A stretch of 64,000 bases of DNA from Acrasis kona (lineage: Eukaryota; Heterolobosea; Eutetramitea; Acrasida; Acrasidae), in the NCBI GenBank assembly GCA_026419775.2, contig JAOPGA020000356.1, positions 40,375-104,374 of the forward strand. The letters are read 5' to 3'. A model generated the notes under the pieces. That model was not told where the DNA came from, searched no databases, and was given only the letters and a program-made list of their open reading frames with translations. How positions within the stretch are numbered: the first letter of the stretch is position 1; the number at the start of each line of letters is the position of its first letter. This document shows, piece after piece, positions 40,662 through 50,611 of the stretch. The position numbers and the translations under genes are program-made.

Positions 40662-41168
40662 ATGCAACATCGAAGATGCAACAGCGAAGAAATTCCAATT
40701 CGTTTCGAAAAGATATCTAGAAGGAGGTCGTTTGATAATTTAAAAGAAGTTCAAATAATAGACTCACCAATCTTCAAGAAGCATGGTGGTATAAGTCTAA
40801 ACATTATAAAAGGCGAGAATGTCCATACAAATGGATTGAAGGGACCGAGCTATTATGTGGAGGTTGTGTACCAGAACGAACATAATGTAAAATATTTAGA
40901 AAGGACACAAACTTATAGAAAACACAATGATATAATCAACAAGCAGTATTTCTTTCCAATAGAAAGCTTTCGGCATGACTGCGTTTTGATCAAGATAGTC
41001 GAACGTGGAGTTCTGATTGGTTCCATCAAGCGTAACGCATTTGAGATTTCGAGGAACAGCTTCAAGGTTGAAAGAATAAATCTTTTCAACAACGCCTCAG
41101 GTAATATATTTATACAGTTAAATAGGTACAATTTACCACCAAATGCTATAAGCGACTTCATATTGTAA
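40662..41168 (+). CDS. C2-domain-like protein
   Basis: 168 residues, no intron. After a short basic Ser-rich leader (SRRRSFDNLKEV), residues 40-155 follow the order of a C2 beta sandwich: ISLNIIKGENV (strand 1), YYVEVVYQNE (strands 2-3), TYRKHNDIINKQYFFPI (strands 4-5), DCVLIKIVERGVLIGSI (strand 6), and NIFIQLN (last strand). The usual Asp cluster of calcium-binding C2 domains is not visible, so lipid or protein binding without calcium is more likely. Single-domain C2 proteins of this size occur in many protists. No partner can be inferred from neighbours. Confidence 0.5.
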   Translation: MQHRRCNSEEIPIRFEKISRRRSFDNLKEVQIIDSPIFKKHGGISLNIIKGENVHTNGLKGPSYYVEVVYQNEHNVKYLERTQTYRKHNDIINKQYFFPIESFRHDCVLIKIVERGVLIGSIKRNAFEISRNSFKVERINLFNNASGNIFIQLNRYNLPPNAISDFIL

Positions 41169-41349
41169 TAATGATGTGAGTACCATATAGTTTTTGTCTT
41201 GTACCTTCGAAATAAAGGTTAATAAATGTATTTCATCTTCATTAAACTGTGTTGTTGGTTGACTATGTGCAGTTATTGTAATACTCCCTATTCCAGTAGT
41301 TTGCCATGTAAGAAAAGAAAAGTATTCAAATTGGGAAATTAGGATACAT

Positions 41350-41676
41350 TTATTGTTGTTTGTGTCCTCCAACATGAAGTGCTTCCTTGACTTTGGTCAA
41401 AACTCCGGGCTTTTGTTCATTTTCTAGATTGTTTCCGTGGATTTGATTTCCAGTTGCATGAGCAGTGGACCCAACAACTGGGGCACCAGTGCCGACAGTT
41501 GATAGTCCTTGGTTCGAATGTATTACTTGATCCACAACTTGATTGTGTACAGCCAAGTTTTGTCTCTCGATGTCTGTGGTGCCAGTAGTTAGAACTTTGG
41601 CTTGATGTTCTACGAGGTTTTGTCTTTCGGTTGCAACTGCGTTTCCGCCAGATGTGTTTGTTGTGATTGTGTTCAT
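41350..41676 (-). CDS. Small hydrophilic protein, LEA/hydrophilin-like
   Basis: 108 residues, no intron. It is rich in Gly, Asn, Gln, Thr and Val with almost no large hydrophobics and no Cys. It contains two imperfect repeats around ERQNLV/ERQNLAVHNQVV and a Lys-rich end (LTKVKEALHVGGHKQQ). The composition matches hydrophilins or late-embryogenesis-like stress proteins, which stay disordered and protect cells during drying. That role is inference from composition only. Confidence 0.5.
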   Translation of the reverse strand: MNTITTNTSGGNAVATERQNLVEHQAKVLTTGTTDIERQNLAVHNQVVDQVIHSNQGLSTVGTGAPVVGSTAHATGNQIHGNNLENEQKPGVLTKVKEALHVGGHKQQ

Positions 41677-41807
41677 GTTTTTTTGCTTAGTTGAACGATG
41701 AAAGAGTGCCTATTAATATTGTTGTTTTAAAAATAGTATGTTAAGACTTCACCAAATTTGAAACTAAAGAAACGAATAAAACCTAGGATCTCATTACAAA
41801 TATTTTA

Positions 41808-43109
41808 TTAGAGTTTTGCTATCTGTCTTATGGACAAGTCAAGTAAAATTTCTTCCGAACCACCAGGTATCGCCGCAGATCTCACCTCCCTGTATAATCT
41901 CTCAATGACTTTGCCTTTTCCTTCCTTGACGATACTATTTCCACCAAATATCTACCAAACATTTTAGATTAAGCGAAATGTATTATTACCTGTGACGCTT
42001 CTCTTGCACAAAATTCAAAAGTTTTGCTCGCATTTACTTTTAACAATGCACAAGGTCCTCCCAACTTTTGTTGAGGAATGTTGCACTTGAATTGAAAAGC
42101 AACCCTATCCAAGTTGTCTTGTAGTGCTTCAATTAGCCTTGCCATTTCTGCAAGTTTCATTCTGATGATTTGATGTTCGATTAATCTTTTATTAAAAGTT
42201 GTTCTTTGTAGAGCGTATTTGATGCTTTGTTCGTAACAAAGTCTTGCAGCACGACATGCCCCTGCAGCAAGCACCAATCTTTCGTGATTGAAGTTGTGCA
42301 TGATTAGTTTGAAACCAGCATTCTCTGTTCCTATCAAGTTTGAAACTGGAACTCTTACATCCTCTAAATTGATAAAAGTGGTGTTGTGTGAGTTATCGAA
42401 CTGAGTTTCCATTTTTCTGACATTAACGCCAGGCATATTCTTCTCTAAAAGTAGTAAACTTATGCCTCCTGCACCCTCTCCTCCTGTTCTAACTGCGGTT
42501 GTGAAAAAGTCTCCAAAGAGACCACCAGTGATCCATTTTTTGGTACCATTTACTACGTAATGATCACCCTGACGAACAGCGGTGGTTCTAATGTTTGCTA
42601 CATCACTCCCTAAAAGTAGTTAAGGATGCAGATTCATTGAAGGAAATACCTGCGGTAGGTTCACTAATTGCAAGACAAATGTTTTTTTCACCAGAGATTA
42701 CATCCCTCAGAACTTTCTTTTTGATCTCCGCACTTCCTGCAATCATTATTGGGGGAAGTGCCATACTATTAATTCCTGATTGTCCTAGCACATTTCCACC
42801 TCCTGCTCTGGCAAGCTCATCACACATTACTAGTTCGTAAAAGATGTCGTAATCTTTTGGTTGCGTCCCTCCGTGTTCGTTTGGATAAATAATGCCCTGA
42901 ATACCTAGTTCGTACGAGCGTTTGTGAAGTTCGACTGGATAGCCTTCCTTGATCCACTTGTCCAGATTGGGTTTAATTTCATCCTCCACAAACTTTCTTA
43001 CTACGGCTCTAAACTTCTTATGCCCATCGTTGTAATATGGTGAATATCCGCCCTGGTACCAATGAGGTTCACAGAAGGGAATTTGTTCTCCAAACCTTTC
43101 TGAAGTCAT
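41808..43109 (-). CDS. Acyl-CoA dehydrogenase family protein
   Basis: Exons 42650-43109, 41990-42609 and 41808-41951 encode 407 residues. Order: N-terminal helical domain (RKFVEDEIKPNLDKW, ELGIQGIIYPNEHGG), middle beta domain (ICLAISEPTAGSDVANI rebuilt over a splice, KKWITGG), and C-terminal helical domain (NFNHERLVLAAGACRAARLCYEQSIKYALQRTTFNKRLIEHQ, described by its key residues ERL, YALQR and F.K.L..HQ) with IFGGNSI near the end. FAD-dependent alpha,beta-dehydrogenation of an acyl-CoA is expected. The subfamily (short-, long- or branched-chain) is not decided. No clear presequence, so mitochondrial or peroxisomal. Confidence 0.88.
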
Positions 43110-43194
43110 GTGATCGACTTACAATACAATCAAATTCATTGTAATTATACTTCACAAATGAGTTCGGTGCTGGTTCCTTCTGACGAAAGACATA

Positions 43195-44547
43195 ATGAAA
43201 ACGTTCGCAGACAGTTCTCCAAACATTTTAAGGATTGAAGCATCTGGATGTCACTTTGACTACACAGAGGCTGTGGAGGATAAAAATTACTATGACCGCG
43301 GTTTAACAATTACCCTGACAAGCGACGCAGACCATTTGAAAAATCTATCTAGAACTATTTTAAAGACAGATTCATGCACTGTACAATTGTTGGAACTGGA
43401 CATTGAAATGTCGCCCGGTAAAGGAAGGTTTAGCACCATCAAAGACCTTTTGGAAGAAGCATACGATGGAATCTCATCGGCAGTTTCCAACCCAGCCATC
43501 CACCAAGTTTTGGCCAACCTCTCTCTTGTCATCAAAGGGCATTCAAAATATACTTTACTCATTGATGATCCCCTCGGGAACAGTTTGATTCAATGTCTTC
43601 CAGAAGGCGACTCTTCAAATCAAAAAGGGCTCGAGGTTTATAACAACGATCCTTACATTTCCTACTCCACCTATACTCGTACCTACTCTCAAGAAGAAGA
43701 GTTCGATTTACCACACATCCAAAAACACCATCTCGCCGACCAAGGTAATGGTGATAACTTTCAAAACCTTGTTAAGCTAATTGAACTTAGCAGCCGCATT
43801 GTAGTATTATCAGGGGCGGGTGTCAGCGTAGAGAGCGGAATTCCCGCTTTCAGAAATGACAAGCACTCCGTTTCATCTACCGTGGATGACGATTCCATTT
43901 GGAGCAAATGGGACCAAGAGGAGCAAGTATACTCCAAAATCATGACGCAAATGAATGCGCGAATCAATTACTGGGACATGCATGTGCACATGTATAACAT
44001 CATTAATAAAGCCGAGCCAAACGCAAGTCACTTTCTTGTATCAAAGTTAAATAAAATGAACAAGTTACATTGTGTAATTACTCAAAACATTGATGGGCTG
44101 TACCAAAAAGCGGGAGTCCCTGACCATAAAATTGTCGAGATTCATGGCAGCATGCACTGCATAGACTGCACGAAGTGCAAAAAAAAGAATCTTGATGTGG
44201 AAAAATTCCAAAGTGAGTTTTTGAAGGACAGGATTCCTCCGAGTTGTCCTGAATGTGGAGGTATTGTGAAGCATGCTACTATTAGTTTTGGTGAACCTTT
44301 GAATGATGTTGTCATTGACAAAGCAAAAAGGGTTTCATCAGATTGTGACCTTTTGATTGTAATGGGTACGAGTTTGTTGGTAGCACCTGCCAATAAGCTT
44401 CCCTTGTACGCCATCAAGAACGACACTCCACTCGTTATTATTAATTTGGGAGAGACACCACTGGATAAGGATTGTAAGGTGTTGATCAATGAGAAGTGTG
44501 CTGTGATTTGTGAAAGATTGAACAGTGGTTTGGACAATAAAATGTGA
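43195..44547 (+). CDS. ZPR1-domain/sirtuin (SIR2) fusion protein
   Basis: 450 residues, no intron. Residues about 1-165 follow the alpha/beta half of ZPR1: GLTITLTSDADHLKNLSRT, LELDIEMSPGKGRFST, LLIDDPLGNSLIQ and YTRTYSQEEEFDL; the Cys4 zinc finger that precedes this part in ZPR1 is missing. Residues about 195-445 are a sirtuin: VVLSGAGVSVESGIPAFR (NAD loop), VITQNIDGLYQKAG, EIHGSMHC (catalytic His at about 316), C-x2-C pairs including CPEC for zinc, and MGTSLLVAPANKLP. Sirtuins are NAD-dependent deacylases, while ZPR1 acts with eEF1A. Both domains are in one frame without a stop, so the fusion is genuine in the sequence. Partners and target are unknown. Confidence 0.85.
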   Translation: MKTFADSSPNILRIEASGCHFDYTEAVEDKNYYDRGLTITLTSDADHLKNLSRTILKTDSCTVQLLELDIEMSPGKGRFSTIKDLLEEAYDGISSAVSNPAIHQVLANLSLVIKGHSKYTLLIDDPLGNSLIQCLPEGDSSNQKGLEVYNNDPYISYSTYTRTYSQEEEFDLPHIQKHHLADQGNGDNFQNLVKLIELSSRIVVLSGAGVSVESGIPAFRNDKHSVSSTVDDDSIWSKWDQEEQVYSKIMTQMNARINYWDMHVHMYNIINKAEPNASHFLVSKLNKMNKLHCVITQNIDGLYQKAGVPDHKIVEIHGSMHCIDCTKCKKKNLDVEKFQSEFLKDRIPPSCPECGGIVKHATISFGEPLNDVVIDKAKRVSSDCDLLIVMGTSLLVAPANKLPLYAIKNDTPLVIINLGETPLDKDCKVLINEKCAVICERLNSGLDNKM

Positions 44548-44611
44548 ATTTATAAATATTAAATTTTAAATGGTTTTCAATTTGTTTTATGTCTAACGTG
44601 AAAGATGCAGT

Positions 44612-45331
44612 TTATTTTCTGTGCTTTTTACTGGTCTCTGCGAAGGATACACCCTGTTTTAAGTCTTCCATGCACTTGTCGTCAGCCTCGGCAAGCTCTA
44701 CAGCTTTGTTGTATACTTCCTCTGCCTTCTCGATTGGAACGACAACAACTTTAATGTTAATCAAAACCAAAAAAAAGGCATACCACCATTTCCGTCTGCA
44801 AGAATTAGATCACCCTCACGAATTGTTACGCCTTGAATTTCAATAGGCTCTCCAACTGAATCTATAACAGTAAATGGTCTCGCACCATGAATTCCAATCC
44901 CTCTTGTAAATAATGGAAACTGCTGCTCTCGATGTTCTGTTCAAACCGTTAGAAACATTTTAAACGAAGAAAGTACCTTCAATGTCTCTTGCATTTCCAT
45001 CAATAACTGCCCCAAGAACACCCAACGACTTTGCTCTTTGCATCATCAATCCACCGAAGTTTGCATTTGTGGCATCTTTTGGACAAGATAAAACCAAAAT
45101 CGATCCATTTGGACAGGAGTCGATATATTGACCTTTGTATCCAGGCTCTGATCTCTCTTGAGGTGTTACAAATTTGACTGTATGTGCCGGTCCACATATT
45201 TTTGTTTTGTGATCATTTGGAATGGGAGATATTATTGAGATTCCATGTGCATGGCATGGAAGTAATTTCAACGCAACCATTGCATCAGCAACGTTGCATG
45301 AGGACAATCTGTCGGAGATCTTTTTGAACAT
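44612..45331 (-). CDS. RraA-fold protein (HMG/CHA aldolase or RNase E inhibitor-like family)
   Basis: Exons 44977-45331, 44784-44936 and 44612-44748 give 214 residues. I start at ATG 45331. An upstream ATG at 45397 would overlap the neighbour's 3' end and add a Phe/Asn-rich leader. Landmarks: DRLSSCNVADAM, GPAHTV, KDATNANFGGLMMQRAKSLGVLGAVIDGNARDIE (described by its core GVLGAVIDG.ARD, the ligand-binding loop), and GDLILADGNGGVVVVP across a splice. The RraA fold includes class II pyruvate aldolases that act on HMG or carboxy-hydroxyadipate. Activity here is not certain. It is tandem with the next gene, about 44 bp apart. Confidence 0.8.
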
Positions 45332-45374
45332 CTTTTGGATCACTTGGAAAATAGGAAAAAAAGAATTGTAACAG

Positions 45375-46196
45375 TTATTTATTGAAAAGCTTGACATTTG
45401 GGAACCACTTCTTTGCTACAAACCATGACAGAACAGTAGTTACTGTAGGTATGACCGACCATACAAGTGCTTTTTTGAACAAACTATTTGTCTGGATATT
45501 CGAACCACCAACAATCTTTTGTAGTGAACTTGTGTTTGACTGGGATTGATCGGAGGATGCATTATTTGAATGTGTACATTTGTACATAACACTTGCAGTC
45601 AATACATACTTTTCATCCATTTCACTAAAGACTGCTGAGTGGTCATATATTTGTGGATGTAGGTGAAGAAGACAACGTCCCGCAGAGGGGCCAACGGTGG
45701 AGAAAGGTTTATCGTGAAATTCATAATAATTGACTTCACCTCCTTTCGCAAATAAGTCATTAAGAAAGATGGTAATAGTAACAAAGCTTCGTACTTCAAA
45801 ATTTTCATTATCCGTGATTAACTTATGAGAAAATGAAGCGTCAGACCTCTTGGGTTTGGATTGCCCCTTAACAAATTTTTGAATTTTGAATTTCGAGTCG
45901 ACTCCATATAGTTTCACATTTCTACCCTTCTCCTGGTACAGGCAGCTCATGTCTCCCAAAAGGATTCCTCTGTAGTTGTTCCTCAATCTATCGTATATCT
46001 TAACTGTGGTTAAACTTTGTTATCGCTGTTATGTCCATACCTTCTCTGCTAAAGGTGTATCAGTCCATTCGATTGTTGCACCCAGTTTTGCATCCTTGAA
46101 AATATCTTTCGATTGGATGATTAGTTGATTGCATTCGTCTCTAGACAGAAAATTGTCTATCGACCATACCCTGTTGTGTTTGATGATTTCGCACAT
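45375..46196 (-). CDS. Degenerate prolyl 4-hydroxylase-like protein with C-terminal membrane tail
   Basis: Exons 46041-46196 and 45375-45998 give 259 residues; the intron acceptor (TTAAG) is chosen because it restores EKIYDRLRNNYRG. The fold is P4H-like: NFLSRDECNQLI, VRSFVTITIFLND, GPSAGRCLLHLHPQIYDHSAVF, and KYVLTASVMYK. Compared with the intact relative at 18835-19464, the HxD iron ligands are not in place (KPKRSDASF where HxD is expected) and the Arg for 2-oxoglutarate is Thr. Residues about 230-250 (VWSVIPTVTTVLSWFVA) form a membrane span at the end, as in tail-anchored proteins. It is likely a pseudo-enzyme, perhaps with a scaffold role. A fold of another beta-helix protein remains possible. 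Confidence 0.6.
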
Positions 46197-46451
46197 AATG
46201 CAACTCAACCCTAAGGATCAATCTTAAACTTGACACATCACTCCATCTGATTAATAACTCGAATGTTCATAAGATGATTTGCTGAACATAGAAATTTCAA
46301 TAAACTAATTCATGCTTTTATAAGGTTGGCTTTGTGAAGAGCCGTAATTCCGCAAATGTATTATTATCCAAAGTGATTGGGTGCTTTTGAACCTTTAAAT
46401 GTTTGTAAAAAGGAAGTGATTGGTTGTGAAATAATAATAAAAAATATATAA

Positions 46452-48586
46452 ATGAGATCGCAACTGTTTGGCGCTGTCTTATTGAGCATCGCTGCAGTCA
46501 CATTCTGCGCCTTGACAAAAGACTTTAAACCCCCCGGCAATACCCTTGTTTGTTGTCGACCCTCAATTCAGGTTCGTGTCATCTCTTCTCTTGATCTAAC
46601 CACGCGCAGTGTATGGGCACCATCACACAATCTAAACGATGCCTTTACAACTCACTGGTTCGGTGCCACCAAATCCTTCATCGGAATCATTCGCATTGAT
46701 GGAAAACCATATAGATACCTTGGCCCACAAAAAACTGCAGGAAGCGACTTGCCAGAACCACTCCAACAAACCAACCTTGAAGTGCACCCAACTCGCTCTG
46801 TGTACACTTTCAAACATGAAAAACTTGTATTGGAAGTTACATTCAGTACCGCTCTATTGACCGACGACTATGATTTATTGTCGCGTCCAACTGCTTACAT
46901 TACCTATCGCGTCAAGCCCACTTCAGGATCAGTCAACGTTCAAATTTACTTTGACGCAACCGCCGAAGTAAGCGTCGACAAGAACGACGAAATCGTCAGC
47001 TGGCAAAGAAACACCACTTCGTCCTCGAACATTTTGAGCGTCGGTACCGTCGCGCAACCTGTTCTCAAAAAGGTGAGTTCATCAACCACATCATGCATCA
47101 TCATACTGACCCATCATAGGCATGTGACGTTTGTGGAATCAACTGGGGATACTTTTACTTGGCCGTATCAAAGAAGGCACCTGCTACCCAATCAGTCGCA
47201 TTAGCTGAAGATGCCCGCACGACCTTCGTCAACTCTGGTAAATTACCAACCACCGATCTATCAGGAAGCAGACAAGTGCAAGATGGATGGCCAGTATTGG
47301 CAACTGCATGGGATCTAGGATCCATCTCGTCGGAGATGCAACAATACGCAGTTGTTGCGTACAATGACATTTATTCGGTCGATTACTTCAAACAATACCT
47401 AAAGAGCTACTGGACAAGAAAATTCGCCACCTTCCACGACGTGATTGATGCCTCGATCAACGAACACGATCAAATCTTGAACAGACTGAAGACCTTTGAC
47501 GAGAAGCTCGTCGCAGATCTAACCAGAGTAGGAGGAGACAAGTACGCAACCATCTCCTCGCTAGCATACAGACAGGCCCTAGGTGCATTAAAATTAGTAT
47601 GGAACGAGAAATTCAACATGCCATGGTACTTCTTGAAGGAAATCAGCAGCAACGGAGATGCACAAACAGTGGACGTCATTTACCCAGCAGCACCCATCCT
47701 ACTCTACCTACAACCCAAACTTTTATTCCTACAATTATTACCCATCATGAATTACGCATCCAACGAAACCATCAGCAAGTACACTTATGATTTCGCACCT
47801 CATCACTTGGGCACCTATCCCATCTGTGACATTGTATCCGGCGCACAAGAAAACATGCCGATCGAAGAGACCGCAAACATGCTCCAGATGTGGTCCGCTT
47901 TGGTTCGTAAGTTGGGACAAGACAAGGACATTCAAGTCTTCACTCAAAAGTATTGGAAGTTATTGACCAGTTGGGTAGATTACTTGGTCGCCAATTTACC
48001 TGATCCAGGCGAACAATTATGTACCGATGATTTCGCAGGACCCAGTCCTCATAATTCTAATCTAGCAGCAAAGGGCATCATTGGAATTGCTGCTTATGCT
48101 CAATTAGCAAGTTACATGTCCCAACCAGCTGCTGCTTCCAAGTACGAAGCCATCAGTCGCGACTATGCTAGAAAATGGGAGGAAATGAGCATCGTTGGCG
48201 ATAAGACTCACACCAAGCTCGAATTCGATAAGGACGATACCTTCTCCCTCAAATATAATATTTACTTCCAATACGTATTGAACATTACGTTGTTCGATCC
48301 TAAACCTGATATCGCCTACTATTTGGCCAAACAAGATTATCCATACGGAACGCCATTGGATAGCAGAAAGTTATACACCAAGTTGGATTGGTATTATTGG
48401 GTCGGCGCCATGGCTGACGAGCGTCAGTGGTTGACATTCAGCGATAGGGGATACGCCATGGCTGAGAAGACCACCCGCGGTGTTCCTTTGACTGATTGGT
48501 ACATGACCGATAGTGCTGATGTGGTTGGATTTAGAGCGAGACCTGTTATTGGTGGATTGTATGCAAAGATGGTACTTGGTAAATAA
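46452..48586 (+). CDS. Secreted glutaminase A-like protein (fungal GtaA family)
   Basis: Exons 46452-47072 and 47120-48586 (47-nt intron) give 695 residues. The signal peptide is residues 1-20 (LFGAVLLSIAAVTFCA). The N-terminal beta domain has VWAPSHNLNDAFTTHWFG, IRIDGKPYRYLGP and VTFSTALLTDDYDLLSRP. The C-terminal alpha/alpha toroid has NWGYFYLAVSK, YAVVAYNDIYSVDYF, KEISSNGDAQTVDVIYPAAP, SAYAQLASYMSQP-like helices (AAYAQLASYMSQ), DKDDTFSLKYN, and ARPVIGGLYAKM. This succession is known from fungal glutaminase A. The fungal enzyme deamidates glutamine outside the cell. It suggests horizontal gain, as with the GH71 enzyme. Confidence 0.75.
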
Positions 48587-48698
48587 ATTATTTTTTTACA
48601 AAATTGATTGCGCTTTACAACGCTTTACATGTGTGCCCAAATCAATCGAGAGCGATTTCCATAAATGATAAAAATATTGATTTGAAAAAACAAATAGA

Positions 48699-49700
48699 AT
48701 GGGATCGTTCAAGAAGAATCTGCTAACGGGAGGCGTTGCAGGTAGGCCTATCGTAACGAACTTTTGATAATCTGTGTAGGATATGTTGGTACCTGTGTCA
48801 TTTATCCAATCGATTTGCTCAAGACAAACGTACAAGCTTCCAAAGAATCTAGCGTCGTGCAAGTTGCAAGAAGTTTGGTGAGGCATGAGGGCATTCGTGG
48901 TTTATACAAGGGTTTGGGTTCAAATCTAGCATTTGTTGTTTTGGAGAAGGCACTGAAACTCTCTGCGAACGACTATTTTAGAGGTGTTTTGGGCGAGAGG
49001 CACTTTAAAACCAAGTACTGGAAGACGGGTGGCAGAGACTTACCTGCACATTTGTCGGCATTAGCAGGTGAGTATACGACTTACAAGTTCGAATTATTGT
49101 TTAGGTGGCCTGACTGGTACTGTTCAAGTTGTTGCAACTAATCCAATGGAAATTGTCAAAATCCGTCTACAGATGATGCAGGGCAAGGGAATCGCCAACC
49201 CAATCATCATGAATACTGCAGCCGCCACTACAGTCAGTTCACCATTTATTCTCACTGGTGGAATTGGAGCGGTTCAAGTTATAAAGAGTCTTGGGATTAG
49301 AGGGTTATACAGGGGCAGTCATATTACACTGATGAGGGACGTGCCTTATGGTTTGATGTTCTTCACGTTGTACGCTGACATCAAGCACCGTCTAAGAAAC
49401 AAAGAGACGAATGTGACTTCATTCCCTAACATTTTATCAGCAGGAATGATTGCAGGAATGGTGGCTGCCGCTCTTACAACTCCAATAGATTGCCTCAAGA
49501 CAAGATATCAAAGTGTAGAAGGGGCTAAATTTAAAAACTTCCAACAAGTGTTCACTACTACCGTCAAGGAGAGAGGATATTCTGGATTATTTAGAGGCTG
49601 GAAACCGCGTGCAGTAATTATTGGATCATTGTTTGCAATCATGTTGCTCACTTATGAAGCTCAAAAGAGATTTATCACAGGGACCGAGGAAGAAAGTTGA
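48699..49700 (+). CDS. Mitochondrial carrier family (SLC25) protein
   Basis: Exons 48699-48741, 48780-49067 and 49105-49700 give 308 residues. Three repeats are visible, each with a P-x-D/E-x-x-K/R-type signature: YPIDLLKTNVQA, NPMEIVKIRLQMM and TPIDCLKTRYQSV, with GLYKG, GLYRGS and GLFRGW at the matching helix ends. Six membrane spans in the inner mitochondrial membrane are expected. The middle repeat resembles glutamate/aspartate carriers (EIVKIRLQ), but the substrate cannot be fixed. No EF-hand extension, so not a calcium-regulated aralar type. Confidence 0.9.
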
Positions 49701-49937
49701 TCTACTTGGTTGGAGAATATTGTAATAGAATGTAAATAGGTTTTTGTACGTTTCATCTTAACTGAAGAACGTTGGTCTATCTTTCAAAAAGACGGTTTGT
49801 AATGCCATAAAACTTATTATTAGTAATCCACGAATGGTGATGTCAATTTGATAGTTTATTTTTAGTATCTGATTTTAATTATAAATTGCGTGATAATATC
49901 TCTGAGCATATCAAACTATAAGCAACACAACAACAAC

Positions 49938-50381
49938 ATGTATAACAACTACGGAATGGGTATGAATATGATGGGCGGAAACGGACAAATGTACACAGAT
50001 TTTAACCGTGATGGTATCCCAGATCAATTGCAAGGAGCAATGCCAGTTACAGATTATAACCGAGATGGAATTCCGGACCAATTGCAACCAGGAATGATGG
50101 GTGGACCAATGATGGGCGCGCCAATGATGGGTGCTCCTATGATGCAACCAATGATGGGTGCGCCAATGATGCAGCAACCCATGATGCAACCCATGATGCA
50201 ACCCATGATGCAACAGCCTGTAATGATGCAACCAATGATGCCCGGTGGAATGATGGGAGGACGCTCCGTTGTTACCGACTTAGACCATAACGGAATTCCA
50301 GACCACATGCAAAGAGGTGGAGTGCTAGGAGCAGCTATAAAGGGTGCTTTCCAAGGAAAGAGACACCACGGATACTACTAA
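49938..50381 (+). CDS. Met-rich repeat protein with three calcium-loop-like segments
   Basis: 147 residues from ATG 49938 (the frame extends upstream only through non-ATG codons). Three near-identical segments have D-x-N/D-x-D/N-G-I-P-D spacing (DFNRDGIPDQLQ, DYNRDGIPDQLQ, DLDHNGIPDHMQ), as in dockerin or type-3 thrombospondin calcium loops. Between the second and third lies a run of GAPMM/QPMM repeats (about 50100-50250). It ends in a basic, Gly-rich tail with His-His. Met-rich runs can bind Cu(I), and Asp loops can bind calcium. No signal peptide, so intracellular. Function unknown. Confidence 0.65.
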   Translation: MYNNYGMGMNMMGGNGQMYTDFNRDGIPDQLQGAMPVTDYNRDGIPDQLQPGMMGGPMMGAPMMGAPMMQPMMGAPMMQQPMMQPMMQPMMQQPVMMQPMMPGGMMGGRSVVTDLDHNGIPDHMQRGGVLGAAIKGAFQGKRHHGYY

Positions 50382-50611
50382 ATCTTTTATAATTAAAATT
50401 GACTTAATGTTTTGTGTACAACATATGGGTATTTGTATTTTAGTGTTTACTCTTCATAATATGACATATTGGACTCATCTGTTTCTCACGTCATCCTATA
50501 TCCATTTTTGGTGTTATATACTATCACCTTTCTAAGTATAATCACCTTTTTTGTGTTACATTGGCGTCGGTTGAGTGACGCACAACGAAATTTAATTCAA
50601 AGGAAAAAACA

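Noticed and set aside
45331-45397. Upstream ATG (45397) for the RraA-fold gene
   Set aside because: It would overlap the neighbour's 3' end and add a Phe/Asn-rich leader not seen in the family; ATG 45331 fits better.
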